A stretch of 64,000 nt of DNA from Flintibacter sp. KGMB00164 (GCF_008727735.1 NZ_CP044227.1:372001-436000); one strand, 5' to 3'. Counted from the first letter of the stretch, positions 39,411 through 50,427 are shown. Program-made: numbers and translations. The notes: generated by a model from the sequence alone, not told the origin.

Positions 39411-40229
39411 TTACAGCCGTCCTCCGTAGTCCTTTTTCATCTGATGCAGACGCTCCAGCGCCTGGACACCCTGCGTGCCCAGCCGCTCGGTCACCGCCAC
39501 CACAAGCGCATCGGCCAGGGCGGCGGGGGCTGCCATGGAATGGTACTCCTTGGTTTCCCCGCGGTAGGCAAACAGGGAGATGTCGGCCCGCTCCTCCAGC
39601 GGCATGCAGGTCCGGCTTACAAAGGCCAGGGTGCGGTAACCGGCGCGGCGGCTTTGCTCCAACAGCACCCGCCCCTCTTTGGACAGCTTGGAGAAGCTGA
39701 ACAGGATTACCATATCTTCCTCTCCCGCCTGGGCCAGTCCCTCCAGCAGCTCGGAGCCTCCCGAGGGCAGCAAAGATACATTCAGCCCCAGCCGACGCAG
39801 GCGGAAGTGGAGCATCTGAGCCAGGGAGGCAGAGGCGTTTTTTCCGTGGATGAAGATCCGGCGGGCTCCGGACACAGCCTCTACGCCCCGCTGGAACTCC
39901 GCCTCATCCAGCTGCTGGGCAGTTTTGCTCAGACAAAGCTGCTGGTGCTCCAGCCAGGCAGTGGGAGAGAAGCCGCCCTCCCGGCCCAGAGTGCCCGCCA
40001 TTTTGGCTGCCGGGCCTGCGGACTGCTCCATCACCAGGGCCTTTAACGCCTTATAGTCCCGGCAGCCCACATGGCGGGCAAACCGGGACACGGTGGCATC
40101 GGACATGTCCAAAGCCTGGGCCAGCTGGCCGATGGATAAATACAGGAAGGTATCCTGGTTGGTGTTGATAAACTCCAGGATCTTTTGCTCGGCTCGGGTC
40201 AGATCCCCGACATCCACAGAAAACTGCAT
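39411..40229 (-). CDS. MurR/RpiR-family regulator
   Basis: 272 residues. N-terminal HTH_6 domain (about 1-77: LSIGQLAQALDMSDATVSRFARHVG) and a C-terminal SIS domain (about 115-260: ARRIFIHGKNASASLAQMLHFRLRRLG, VILFSFSKLSKEG) that binds phosphosugars. Last gene of a run with an ECF importer and a PHP hydrolase, so it likely senses a phosphorylated sugar or its analogue handled by them. GGAGG precedes ATG 40229. Confidence 0.9.
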   Translation of the reverse strand: MQFSVDVGDLTRAEQKILEFINTNQDTFLYLSIGQLAQALDMSDATVSRFARHVGCRDYKALKALVMEQSAGPAAKMAGTLGREGGFSPTAWLEHQQLCLSKTAQQLDEAEFQRGVEAVSGARRIFIHGKNASASLAQMLHFRLRRLGLNVSLLPSGGSELLEGLAQAGEEDMVILFSFSKLSKEGRVLLEQSRRAGYRTLAFVSRTCMPLEERADISLFAYRGETKEYHSMAAPAALADALVVAVTERLGTQGVQALERLHQMKKDYGGRL

Positions 40230-40249
40230 GGTGGTTCCTCCACGTTTTT

Positions 40250-41047
40250 TCAGGCAGAGACCGCTTTGGTCAGTACTGCCACATAGTCGCCGCCCAGGGC
40301 GTAAATTTCCTTGAGAGAGCGTTTGAGCAGGCAGGCGGTGCGCACCTGAAAGGCAGCGCTGTCGGCCAGCTGGATCTCATACCGGCCAGCCCGTATCTCC
40401 CGGTGCATCTCCTCTACCGTATCAAAGGTACCTTCAAAGCAGGTAGCAATGCAGCCGTACTGCACGGCCTGGTGGGTGTCACTGCCCGATACCACCGGGA
40501 TGTTCAGCGTCTGTCCCAGGTCATAGGTCAGACGCTGGGTGCGCTCCCGGTCCAGCGCCATGTCCTTGCCGTTGAGGTCCAGAAAGTTCAGCCGCTTCAG
40601 CTGCTCCAAAGGCAGCTCCGGCACATGGCCGGGAGCGCGGTAGGGGTGGCCGCAGCCCACCAGGACAGGATACTGCTCAAACAGGTCCATGAGCTTTTCA
40701 AAGGGCAGGAATTTTCCCTTTCCCTTGTAGGGCTCCAACTGGTGGTTGAGCTCCAGAATGGCCTCCAGAGGACCTACCGACAGGATGTGTCCTCCCTCGG
40801 CCACATCGGTCTCCATGCCGGGGAAGATGCGCAGGCCGTTGGGGAGCTCCAGAGTGTCGCCCACCCGGCGGCTCTTGGAGGCGAGATAACCGTACAGGTC
40901 GGAAAACTGGAGGGTGTTGAAGTGCTCGGTGAGGCAGAGAGCGTCCAGACCGGCACGCCGGGCCTCGTCGAAGAGCCAGTCGGTGTATACGGTGGAAAAG
41001 GGCAGCTTTTTGGCCAGCTTCCCGTGGGTATGAAAATCAAGACGCAA
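40250..41047 (-). CDS. PHP-domain metal-dependent phosphoesterase
   Basis: 265 residues. The PHP metal-site motifs are all there: DFHTHGK at the start, CLTEHFN near 42, GMETDV near 79, GCGHPYR near 133 and VSGSDTH near 190. PHP proteins bind two or three metal ions and cleave phosphoesters. The start is taken as TTG 41047 with GAAGG upstream; the frame extends further upstream but that overlaps ecfT. It stands between the ECF transporter genes and the RpiR regulator in one run. Substrate unknown. Confidence 0.87.
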   Translation of the reverse strand: MRLDFHTHGKLAKKLPFSTVYTDWLFDEARRAGLDALCLTEHFNTLQFSDLYGYLASKSRRVGDTLELPNGLRIFPGMETDVAEGGHILSVGPLEAILELNHQLEPYKGKGKFLPFEKLMDLFEQYPVLVGCGHPYRAPGHVPELPLEQLKRLNFLDLNGKDMALDRERTQRLTYDLGQTLNIPVVSGSDTHQAVQYGCIATCFEGTFDTVEEMHREIRAGRYEIQLADSAAFQVRTACLLKRSLKEIYALGGDYVAVLTKAVSA

Positions 41048-41064
41048 GAGAATAACCTTCTTTC

Positions 41065-41904
41065 TTATGACAGCAGGGTGGAGGCCAGCAAGGCTGCCGT
41101 CATCCACAAAAAGGAGACGGCCAGAAACAGCAGGTCGTTGTAGGTGACCTTCAGGGAGGCCAGCTTGATCTTTTTTACCGCCTTGCTGCTGGCGGCGTAG
41201 CGGTAGCCCCGCAGCTCCAGTGCCTCCACGGTGGTGCGGGAGCGCTTGGCGGTGTTGAGCATCAGGGGGTAGAAGGCGTGCATGATGACCTTGACCTGAT
41301 AGATGAGGTAGCGCACCTTGCCCATCAGGGTGTCATGGGCGGGAGGATTGCCCCGCAGGCGGTAGGACAGCAGCACATTCTGAAATTCCTCCATCAGCAT
41401 GGGCAGCATCCGGTAGGAGTAGGAGATGGAAAAGCTCAGCCGCTCGGGGCAGCCGTACCACAAAAGGCCGTTGGACAGCCGGTCGGGGTCCAGGCCGGAG
41501 AACACCGTCACCGAGGCCAAAGAGATGGTGGCCACCTTCAGGGTGAGCACCAGCAGCGGGGCAATGGCGGAGGCGTCACCGCCAAAGAAGAGGGTGACCA
41601 GAAACAGATAGCCCGTCTGGGAGAACACACCCAGCGCGAAGAGGAACAGCACCAGCCCGGCCACCCGAGCCAGTACCGTGGTGGCCATCACCAGAGTGAA
41701 GCAGCCCAGCAGCAGGGGAATGTCATTTAAAAACCAGGGTACCAGGCCGAAGAACAGATACCACACCAGAAGGATGCGGGGGTCCAGGGCAGCGATGACG
41801 GTGTCGTCGTTGCCGTAGGCGTTTTTCAGCACCTGGCTGCGGAGAAAGTCCATAGAGAATTTGTCCAGCAGGTTGTCGGACAGCTTCGCCATCATTTTTT
41901 CCAT
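41065..41904 (-). CDS. ecfT: ECF transporter transmembrane subunit (EcfT)
   Basis: 279 residues with 5-6 membrane segments. The cytoplasmic coupling helices carry the Ala-Arg-Gly signatures SYRLRGNP and LELRGYRYAAS. EcfT links the two ATPases to the substrate-binding S subunit. Its ATG at 41904 directly follows the fused ATPase gene. Usually EcfT is shared among several S subunits, but here a dedicated S subunit is in the same operon (group I arrangement). Confidence 0.9.
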   Translation of the reverse strand: MEKMMAKLSDNLLDKFSMDFLRSQVLKNAYGNDDTVIAALDPRILLVWYLFFGLVPWFLNDIPLLLGCFTLVMATTVLARVAGLVLFLFALGVFSQTGYLFLVTLFFGGDASAIAPLLVLTLKVATISLASVTVFSGLDPDRLSNGLLWYGCPERLSFSISYSYRMLPMLMEEFQNVLLSYRLRGNPPAHDTLMGKVRYLIYQVKVIMHAFYPLMLNTAKRSRTTVEALELRGYRYAASSKAVKKIKLASLKVTYNDLLFLAVSFLWMTAALLASTLLS

Positions 41905-43596
41905 TTATGACACCTCCTGAAAACATGCGGCAAACTCGTCAATGGTGTAGCACAGCGCGTTGGGATTGAGACTGCGGGCCATGGTGAAGATCTCCGGCGG
42001 GCGGATGCCCACCTGCTTGGCCACATCCTGACGGGAAAAGATCTCGTCCACCGGTCCGTCGGCCACCACCTTGCCTTGGCACAGAACCACCACCCGGTCA
42101 GCCCACTGACATACCAGCTGCATATCGTGGGTAGCGATGACGGCGGTCTGGATCACGTCCTTCATGTCGGTGAGCACAGACAGGATCTCCCGCCGGGTGG
42201 CAATGTCCAGGTTGGCGGTGGGCTCATCCAGCAGCAGGATGCCGGGGTTGAGGGCGATGCCGATGGCCAGACTGGCCCGACGCATCTGCCCGCCCGACAT
42301 GAGCCGCCCATCCCGCTGGGCCAGCTCGGTAAGCCGGAAGCGCTCCAGCAACTGCCGGGTGCGCTCCTGCCAGTTTTTCTCCCCACGGACGCGCATGGCG
42401 TAGGCGATGTCGGCCTGGATGGAGTCCTGAATAAACATCTCCTCGGGATTCTGATAGACCAGAGAGACCTGCCGGGACAACTCCTCGGCGGGCTTATCCC
42501 CGATGGGAGAGCCAAACAGAGAGACGGTGCCGGCCTTGGGCCGCAGCAGGCCCACCATCAGCTTCATCAGGGTGGATTTGCCTGCCCCGTTGGAGCCGAT
42601 GAGGGCTACCTTTTCTCCCTGATGAAGCTCCAGGTTCAGATCCTGAAAGACGGTGCGGGGCTCTCCTTTGACCGAGCGGTAGGAGAGCTCCACATTGGAG
42701 AAGGTGACAGCCGCCTCCTCTCCCGGTTCCGGCTTGGAGCGGGGAGGAGCGGGATGAAAAGACAGAGAGGCAAAGGCCTGTTTGCCCTCATCCACCGTGG
42801 TGGGCAGGCGGTCCAGCGCGGCGAGGCTTCCCTCGCTTTTCAGGCGGTAGGCCGCCTGGGTGACCTGGGGCGGGAAGATGTTGCAGGCCTCCAGCTCCTC
42901 CACCCGCTGCAAAGCTTCCCCGGTGGGCAGCATCCACTGCACCTGTCCGTCCTTCATCAGCAGCACATGCTTGCAGTAATCGGCAATGTACTCGGTGTGG
43001 TGCTCGATGACGATGATGGTCTTGCCCTGCTGGTTAAGGTGCCGCAGCACCTCATAGATCCGGTCGGCGTGCATGGGGTCCAGCTGGGCGATGGGCTCGT
43101 CCAGAATGAGAATGTCCGGCCCCAGAGATACCGCACCGGCCAGGGCCAGCAGGTGGGTCTGGCCGCCGGACAGCTGCCAGACATACTCCTCCTCCCGGCC
43201 CTCCAGTCCGCACTGGGACAGGGCCTGCTTTCCGCGCTCCAGGTAGTCGGAGAAGGCGTAGTTGAGGCAGGAGTAGGACGCATCGTCCAACACGGTGGGC
43301 CGCACGATCTGATTTTCAAAGTCCTGATAGACGTAGCCCACCTTCCGGGCCAGAGCGCCAACGTCGGTCTGCAGTGTGTCCAGACCGTGGATTTTGGTGC
43401 TCCCCTGATAGCTTCCTGTAATAAAATGAGGAATCAATCCATTTAAGACTTTACACAAGGTGGACTTCCCGCAGCCGTTGTTGCCAACGACTGCGAGGAA
43501 GTCCCCTTGTGGAATGGTTAGGGAAATGTGCTTCAGGGTGGGCTGGGCGGCGCCGGGGTAGGTATAGGTGAGGTCTTGGATCTCGACTGCGTTCAT
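41905..43596 (-). CDS. Fused ECF ATPase (two EcfA-type domains)
   Basis: 563 residues with two complete ABC ATPase modules. First: Walker A GNNGCGKST near 39, signature LSGGQ, Walker B ILILDEPIAQLD. Second: Walker A GSNGAGKST near 342, signature MSGGQ, Walker B ILLLDEPTANLD. A roughly 60-residue linker joins them. They power import by the ECF complex. ATG 43596 follows a GGTGGG site, one base after the S-subunit stop. The fused form replaces the usual separate EcfA1/EcfA2. Confidence 0.93.
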   Translation of the reverse strand: MNAVEIQDLTYTYPGAAQPTLKHISLTIPQGDFLAVVGNNGCGKSTLCKVLNGLIPHFITGSYQGSTKIHGLDTLQTDVGALARKVGYVYQDFENQIVRPTVLDDASYSCLNYAFSDYLERGKQALSQCGLEGREEEYVWQLSGGQTHLLALAGAVSLGPDILILDEPIAQLDPMHADRIYEVLRHLNQQGKTIIVIEHHTEYIADYCKHVLLMKDGQVQWMLPTGEALQRVEELEACNIFPPQVTQAAYRLKSEGSLAALDRLPTTVDEGKQAFASLSFHPAPPRSKPEPGEEAAVTFSNVELSYRSVKGEPRTVFQDLNLELHQGEKVALIGSNGAGKSTLMKLMVGLLRPKAGTVSLFGSPIGDKPAEELSRQVSLVYQNPEEMFIQDSIQADIAYAMRVRGEKNWQERTRQLLERFRLTELAQRDGRLMSGGQMRRASLAIGIALNPGILLLDEPTANLDIATRREILSVLTDMKDVIQTAVIATHDMQLVCQWADRVVVLCQGKVVADGPVDEIFSRQDVAKQVGIRPPEIFTMARSLNPNALCYTIDEFAACFQEVS

Positions 43597-43597
43597 C

Positions 43598-44440
43598 TTA
43601 TCCCACCGCACCGGCCTTGCCGTTCTTCTTCATCACCAGCAGGACTGCCACAGCCAGAACGGCGGCCACCAGCATACCGGCAGCCAGGGCGGTGCCGCTC
43701 TCGGCCCACTCGGCCTCCCAGTCGATGAGGGACATGCCGGCGGTAGCGGCCAGCTCAGCCACGACCGCACACACAAAGCCGATCACGCATACCACAATGG
43801 CCTTGGGGCTGATGCCGGAGACGGCGCTGTCCGGGGTGCGGGGCTGCATGCCTACCAGGGGCTCGATCTTGCCGTACAGCTTGGGCACCAGGTACAGGGT
43901 GGGCAGCAGGCAGAACAGGATGCCGGAGAAGAGCAGATCGTTGCAGAAGGCAAAGCCCTCGGTGGCAAAGACGCTCTCGGGCAGACCCTCCACCGCCTCG
44001 AAGTCCTCCACGGCAAACTGGACCTTGGCGATGTCCACGATGGTGCCCATCAGCAGCTGGGCAGCGGTGCCGGTGATAGCGGCCACGCCTACCATGACCC
44101 GATTGGAGGGGTCCTTGACCATACGGCCGGCGATGTACACGCCGATGGTGACGGTAATGAACTTCTCCAGCTCACCCAGGCCGCCGAACTGGCCCAGCAT
44201 GATCTCGCTGAACACCAGCTCACCGGTGGCAGCGCCCAGAGCGGCGGACAGGGGATCAAAGAGCATTGCCAGGGTCAGGGGAATGAACAGGAAGTACTCC
44301 ACCGAGAACTCCACCAGTCCCACCTGGAACTTGGGGATCAGCTCGGTAAACAGCGTGGCCAGTCCGTACAGGGACATGGTCAGCACAAAGATCATCAGTT
44401 TCTGAGATTGTGTGGCAGAACGATTTTGGATGGTACTCAT
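43598..44440 (-). CDS. ECF transporter S component, substrate unknown
   Basis: 280 residues with about 6-7 membrane segments. Typical S-component opening (helix 1 LMIFVLTMSLYGLATLF) with acidic residues in FSVEYFLFIPLTLAMLFDPLSAALGAATGELVF, plus a 30-residue amphipathic loop and a C-terminal extra helix and Lys-rich tail. It is longer than vitamin S-components (about 180-200) and matches none I know by wording. GGGAGG precedes ATG 44440; a longer frame has no site. With the PHP hydrolase and RpiR regulator it suggests import of a phosphorylated or sugar-like compound. Confidence 0.8.
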   Translation of the reverse strand: MSTIQNRSATQSQKLMIFVLTMSLYGLATLFTELIPKFQVGLVEFSVEYFLFIPLTLAMLFDPLSAALGAATGELVFSEIMLGQFGGLGELEKFITVTIGVYIAGRMVKDPSNRVMVGVAAITGTAAQLLMGTIVDIAKVQFAVEDFEAVEGLPESVFATEGFAFCNDLLFSGILFCLLPTLYLVPKLYGKIEPLVGMQPRTPDSAVSGISPKAIVVCVIGFVCAVVAELAATAGMSLIDWEAEWAESGTALAAGMLVAAVLAVAVLLVMKKNGKAGAVG

Positions 44441-44580
44441 GGTTATAGCCTCCCACTTAGATTTGTGTTTCTCTCTCACACGAGCACCAGTGTAACAAAG
44501 CAATGTAAATCTGTCCTGCACAGCGGTGTAAAATGTAAATGAAGTTTCATTACTGTTCTGCATGAACATAAAAAGCGGGA

Positions 44581-44598
44581 GCGCTCCCGTAGGAGCGC
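44581..44598 (-). terminator. Terminator of the AGCS gene
   Basis: GCGCTCC/GGAGCGC stem with a 4-nt loop, followed by TTTTTA on the reverse strand. Confidence 0.65.
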
Positions 44599-44624
44599 CC
44601 CCTTTAGAAAGGAAGAGGAACTAT

Positions 44625-46049
<1,425 letters not shown>

Positions 46050-46070
46050 GTCGAGGTACCTCCTGTTTGT

Positions 46071-47000
46071 TTAGTCTGTTTGGCTGTCCGTGTCAAAGAT
46101 GTGCAGATGCAGCTGCTGGGACAGATGGCGCAGCACACGCTCTCCGGCCACGCTGTTGCCCTTGCCGTCCAGGGCAGGACCGAAGATGCCGATGCCCATT
46201 CGCCGGTCCACCACCGACAGGATGCCGCCGCCAACGCCGCTCTTGGAGGGGATGCCCACCTGGACGGCAAAGGTGCCCGAGCCGTCGTACATTCCGCAGG
46301 TGAGCATGATGGTCTTGACTACCCGGACGGTGTCGGGGGAGAGCAGGCGCTCTCCGGTGGCAGGGCAGATGCCGCCGCCGGCCAGCAGCAGGCCAAGTCC
46401 TGCCAGACTCTCCGCCGTCACGCTCAAAGAGCACATGCGCACATAAAAGTCCAGTGTGCGCTCCACATCGCTGCGGATGACCCCCTTGTTCTCCAGCAGG
46501 TAGGCGATAGCCCGGTTGCGGGAGATATTGGACATCTCCGAGTGGTAGACCTTCTCGTCCAGAACGATCTCCGGGTCCATACACAGCTTTCGGGTAAAGG
46601 CCAGCATTTTGTCAAAGGAGATCTTGGGCTCCAGGTAGCTGTCCACAGCGATGGCTCCGGCGTTGATCATGGGATTGCTGGGGGAGCTGCCCGCCGCCTC
46701 CAGCTTGCCCATGGCGTTGAAGGCGTCCCCGGAGGGCTCCATGCCCACCTGAGCAAATACGGTCTCAAAGCCGCACAGCTCCAGGGCGGCGGCCAGGCTA
46801 ATGACCTTGGAGATACTCTGGATGCTGAAGCGCACCTTGGTGTCGCCTGCGGAGAACCGCCCGCCGTCCGCGGTAAAGACGCAGGCGCCCAGCTGGTGCT
46901 TGTCCACCTTACTCAGCTCCGGAATGTACGATGCAGTCTGTCCCAGTTCCGCCGCAGGCCTGGCCGCGGCCACTGCCTGGGCAAGTACGGTCTGGATCAT
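46071..47000 (-). CDS. glsA: Glutaminase
   Basis: 309 residues, the normal length. The serine-dependent catalytic dyad is Ser62-Ile-Ser-Lys65 (FSIQSISKVISLAAAL). Other blocks: GMEPSGDAFN, NPMINAGAI, MSNISRNRAIAYLL and VGIPSKSGVGGGI. It hydrolyses glutamine to glutamate and ammonia in the cytoplasm. ATG 47000 follows AAGGAGG; a longer frame has no site. The LysR gene upstream is on the same strand but separated by a terminator, so it probably regulates this operon as a neighbour. Confidence 0.95.
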   Translation of the reverse strand: MIQTVLAQAVAAARPAAELGQTASYIPELSKVDKHQLGACVFTADGGRFSAGDTKVRFSIQSISKVISLAAALELCGFETVFAQVGMEPSGDAFNAMGKLEAAGSSPSNPMINAGAIAVDSYLEPKISFDKMLAFTRKLCMDPEIVLDEKVYHSEMSNISRNRAIAYLLENKGVIRSDVERTLDFYVRMCSLSVTAESLAGLGLLLAGGGICPATGERLLSPDTVRVVKTIMLTCGMYDGSGTFAVQVGIPSKSGVGGGILSVVDRRMGIGIFGPALDGKGNSVAGERVLRHLSQQLHLHIFDTDSQTD

Positions 47001-47102
47001 GGTGTTTTCCTCCTTGATGTTGACGCGTTGGCTTTCTGGGCTCAAGCATAGCAGGGCCAGGCGCGTTTGTATAATACGAAACTGTTTTGGCGGATATAAA
47101 TA

Positions 47103-47131
47103 AAACGGATAGCGGAGACCGCTATCCGTTT
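47103..47131 (-). terminator. Terminator of the LysR gene
   Basis: AAACGGATAGCG (47103-47114) and CGCTATCCGTTT (47120-47131), with TTTTATTT after it on the reverse strand. Confidence 0.85.
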
Positions 47132-47133
47132 GG

Positions 47134-48060
47134 TTAATTTAGTCTGGCTTTTACATTTTCAATAAATTCCTGGGTGATGTCCGACAGCGGTTCCCCCTCC
47201 ATTTTCACATAGCCGAACTCGAACATGAAGTCGCAGCCGCTGATGGGAACCGACATGGCCTTGTAGCCGGCATCCTGCATCTCGAAGTCGTGGATGCCGA
47301 TGCTGTAAAAGTCGCTCACAGAAATCAGGCGCATGAGAGACTGCCGGTTGGACAGGTAGATCACCTTGGAATTGTTGCTCTCCATGCCCTGGAGCTGCGT
47401 TTCAAAAAGATTGTGGGCCAGGTCGTCATACTGGCCAAGGTATCGGATCATGCCGTAGGGAGCCAGGGCCTGCAGGGTAATGGGCTTGTGCTGGCGCACC
47501 AGAGGATGGTTTTTGGAGATGACGATGTGGGGCTCCACATAGGCCAGACTGCGGTAGACCATCCGCTGGGAGGAGAGCAGCTTTTCCATCTCCCGGCGGC
47601 GCTTGCTGTCAAAGTGAAATACCCCCACTGTGGCCCGGCCGGAGAGTACGTCGTCGATGACCTCCTCGGCGTTGCCCTCGTAGAGCCGGTGGGAGAAGGA
47701 GGGCTGGTCCTGGTGGTTGAGGACCACTTCGATAAAGCTCTCCATTACATGAGAAAACTTGGTCATAGAGACGGAAAGATGGTTAAATTCCGCGGTTTTT
47801 ATGCTGGGTCGCCGCAGACAGTTCATCTCCTCCAGCACCCGGGCGGCATGCTTTAAAAATTCCTCCCCCTCGGGCGTGAGGGTGACCCCCTGGTTGCTGC
47901 GGTTGAGCAGAAGATAGCCCATCTCGTTTTCTAGGTCGTGGATGATCTTGCCCAGATGGGGCTGGGAAATAAACAGAGCCTGGGCCGCTTTGTTGATGGA
48001 GCCCAGCTGGGCCACTTTAATAAAGCACTCCAGATGCTTTAAATTGATATTGTACGGCAT
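47134..48060 (-). CDS. LysR-family regulator near glutaminase
   Basis: 308 residues. The N-terminal HTH (about 6-65) contains LGSINKAAQALFISQPHLGKIIHDLE; the substrate-binding co-inducer domain runs from about 90. AAGGGGG precedes ATG 48060; the frame open to 48129 lacks a site. It is placed upstream of the glsA-AGCS operon and downstream of CdaR, all on the reverse strand. The likely effector is an amino acid such as glutamine or glutamate, but this is inferred from position only. Confidence 0.9.
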   Translation of the reverse strand: MPYNINLKHLECFIKVAQLGSINKAAQALFISQPHLGKIIHDLENEMGYLLLNRSNQGVTLTPEGEEFLKHAARVLEEMNCLRRPSIKTAEFNHLSVSMTKFSHVMESFIEVVLNHQDQPSFSHRLYEGNAEEVIDDVLSGRATVGVFHFDSKRRREMEKLLSSQRMVYRSLAYVEPHIVISKNHPLVRQHKPITLQALAPYGMIRYLGQYDDLAHNLFETQLQGMESNNSKVIYLSNRQSLMRLISVSDFYSIGIHDFEMQDAGYKAMSVPISGCDFMFEFGYVKMEGEPLSDITQEFIENVKARLN

Positions 48061-48168
48061 CTCGGTCTGACCCCCTTTAAAAAAGGATGACTTAAGTTTT
48101 ATCAGCGAAATTATATCACTTTCCCACAAAGAACTCCAGGTGCTCGCTATTGCTATTTGTGATAAGCG

Positions 48169-49317
48169 TCATTTCTGTGGGTTATTTCCCCCGGGAAAAG
48201 AATTGCGTTCTGCATCCAAAAACTGCATAGCGATGTAGAGCATCGCGGCGTCTCTGGGCCGGCGCAGGTCGTAGCCGGTGTACTGGGCCAGCTTGCCCAT
48301 GCGGTAGCGGAAGGTGTTTTTGTGCACGTGGATGCTCTGGGCAGCCCGTTCCACATTGCCCTCACAGCGGAAATAGAGGACTAGACACTCCAGCAGCTCC
48401 TCCCGCTCGTCCTCCGGGACCGCCTCAAAGATGGCCCGGCACACATCCGCTTTCACCTTGGGCTCCAGATTCTGCAGCACAAAATCCAGGGAGATGCCGC
48501 TGTACTCCAGAATGGTGTGGTTTTTTGCCGCTGCCCGGGCGGCGATCTTGGCCTCGTTATAGCAGCGGCGGATATCCTCTGCGCCCCGGGACAGGGAGCT
48601 CAGCCCGCCGCTGAGGGTGACCTCGTAAAAGCTCTCCGCGGCCTGCTGAAAGCGCTTGAGCACCTCCAGGGCCTTCTGCTCGGGGCCAAACACCAGCAGC
48701 AGACGGCGGTTGACCACGGCGCACAGGGTCTGCTCCCCCTGGACATAGCGCTGGGCCATCTGCAAAAGCCGCCCGCTGTGAAGTTCCGGAGGCTGGGCGG
48801 TGCCCCGGGGCTCGTATTCCAGGATGGCGATGCGCTTGGGCTCCCGGATGTCGATGTCCAGCAGCGCGCCCCGCTCGGCAAAGGCGGACCAGTCCAGGTC
48901 CTGGGCGAAGAGCCACTCCTCCAAAAACAGGCTCCGGGCCTGCTCCACCAGCAGGCTCTGCTCCTGCTGGCGCATGGTGGTCAGCAGGATCTCGGTCATT
49001 TTTTTCACAATGGCCCCAAAATCCCGCACCGCATCGGGAGGACCGGTGATGCCGATGACACCCTCGCAATTTCCGTCCACATAGATGGGCAGGTTTACCC
49101 CCTGCTGAGCGCCCGGTCCCTCCTCTCCGGCGGCCACCTCCAGCACCGGAAGCTGCTGCTCCAGGATTTCCTTGGCGATGGTGTGCAGCTGACCGATCCG
49201 CTTGGGGTCGGTGCTGGCCAGGATGGTGCCTGTGCGGTCCATGATGTTCACATCCCGGCCGATGGTCTCCTTGATCTCCTCTACGATCCGCATTCCGTTC
49301 TCTTTGGTCAGGAACAT
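48169..49317 (-). CDS. cdaR: CdaR-family sugar-diacid regulator
   Basis: 382 residues. The N-terminal diacid-recognition domain (about 1-135: NIMDRTGTILASTDPKRIGQLH ... YVDGNCEGVIGITGPPDAVRDFG) is the CdaR signature. A GGDEF-like middle and the PucR-type C-terminal HTH (VERAAQSIHVHKNTFRYRMGKL) follow. E. coli CdaR activates glucarate, galactarate and glycerate genes. It is divergent from the 2-hydroxyacid dehydrogenase gene, which is its likely target. ATG 49317 follows AGGAGG 8 nt upstream. Confidence 0.9.
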   Translation of the reverse strand: MFLTKENGMRIVEEIKETIGRDVNIMDRTGTILASTDPKRIGQLHTIAKEILEQQLPVLEVAAGEEGPGAQQGVNLPIYVDGNCEGVIGITGPPDAVRDFGAIVKKMTEILLTTMRQQEQSLLVEQARSLFLEEWLFAQDLDWSAFAERGALLDIDIREPKRIAILEYEPRGTAQPPELHSGRLLQMAQRYVQGEQTLCAVVNRRLLLVFGPEQKALEVLKRFQQAAESFYEVTLSGGLSSLSRGAEDIRRCYNEAKIAARAAAKNHTILEYSGISLDFVLQNLEPKVKADVCRAIFEAVPEDEREELLECLVLYFRCEGNVERAAQSIHVHKNTFRYRMGKLAQYTGYDLRRPRDAAMLYIAMQFLDAERNSFPGGNNPQK

Positions 49318-49437
49318 GGTGCTCGCCTCCTGGGGTTTGTATTTCATATAAAAATTTTATCTTACTTTTGGCCCAAATACAAGAACGGGTTTGCTATATT
49401 GAGGATAACAAAACAGAACCTGAAGGAGGAATTCTGA

Positions 49438-50403
49438 ATGAAAATCGTAGTTCTGGATGGATATACCGAGAACCCCGGCGATCTGAGCTGGGACGAGCTG
49501 GCCAAGCTGGGCGATGTAACTGTCTATGACCGTACCTCCTATGTGGAGGACCCCATCATTGCCGAGCGCATCGGCGACGCCGAGGTGGTCATCACCAACA
49601 AGACCCCCATCTCCAAGCAGACCATTGACAAGTGCCCCAACATGAAGCTCATCGCCTTCCTGGCCACCGGCTACAATGTGGCCGACTATAACTACGCCAA
49701 GGAGAAGGGCGTGCTGGTGTGCAACGTGCCCACTTACGGTACTGCCTGCGTGGGTCAGTACGCCATCGCTCTGCTGCTGGAGGTGTGCCACCACATCGGC
49801 CACCACGATAAGACCGTCCACGAGGGCAAGTGGGCCAATCACATCGACTGGTGCTACTGGGATTACCCCCTCATCGAGCTGGACGGCAAGACTGCCGGTA
49901 TCATCGGCTTCGGCCGCATCGGCCAGACCACCGGCCGCATTGCCAAAGCTCTGGGCATGAAGGTGCTGGCCTATGACCTGTACCCCAACGACTCCGGCAA
50001 GGCCATTGCCGAGTACGTGGATCTGGACACCCTGCTGGCCCAGTCCGACGTGGTCTTCCTGCACTGCAACCTCACTGCCGACAACGAGAAGATGATCAAC
50101 AAGGCCAACATCGCCAAGATGAAGGACGGCGCCATCCTCATCAACAACTCCCGCGGTCAACTCATTGACGAGCAGGACGTCACCGACGCTCTGAAGTCCG
50201 GCAAGCTGGGCGCCGCCGGCCTGGACGTGGTGTACACCGAGCCCATCAAGGCGGACAATCCCCTGCTCACCGCCCCCAACTGCATCATCACGCCCCACAT
50301 GTCCTGGGGTGCCAAGGAAGCCCGCCAGCGTATCATGGACATCACCGTGGACAACGTAAAGGCCTACATCAATGGCAGCCCCATCAACGTGGTGAATAAA
50401 TAA
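49438..50403 (+). CDS. D-2-hydroxyacid dehydrogenase (glycerate/hydroxypyruvate type)
   Basis: 321 residues. NAD motif GFGRIG (157-162), and the catalytic triad Arg239 (NNSRG), Glu268 (YTEP) and His287 (ITPHMSW). The ATGYNVAD segment (77-84) places it with glycerate dehydrogenase/hydroxypyruvate reductase. It interconverts D-glycerate and hydroxypyruvate (or glyoxylate and glycolate) with NAD(P)H. AAGGAGGAATTCTG precedes ATG 49438. A -10 like TGCTATATT (49391-49399) lies upstream. Divergent CdaR suggests glycerate- or diacid-linked induction. Confidence 0.9.
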   Translation: MKIVVLDGYTENPGDLSWDELAKLGDVTVYDRTSYVEDPIIAERIGDAEVVITNKTPISKQTIDKCPNMKLIAFLATGYNVADYNYAKEKGVLVCNVPTYGTACVGQYAIALLLEVCHHIGHHDKTVHEGKWANHIDWCYWDYPLIELDGKTAGIIGFGRIGQTTGRIAKALGMKVLAYDLYPNDSGKAIAEYVDLDTLLAQSDVVFLHCNLTADNEKMINKANIAKMKDGAILINNSRGQLIDEQDVTDALKSGKLGAAGLDVVYTEPIKADNPLLTAPNCIITPHMSWGAKEARQRIMDITVDNVKAYINGSPINVVNK

Positions 50404-50427
50404 GCCAGTTTGTTTTCCCTTCCTACG

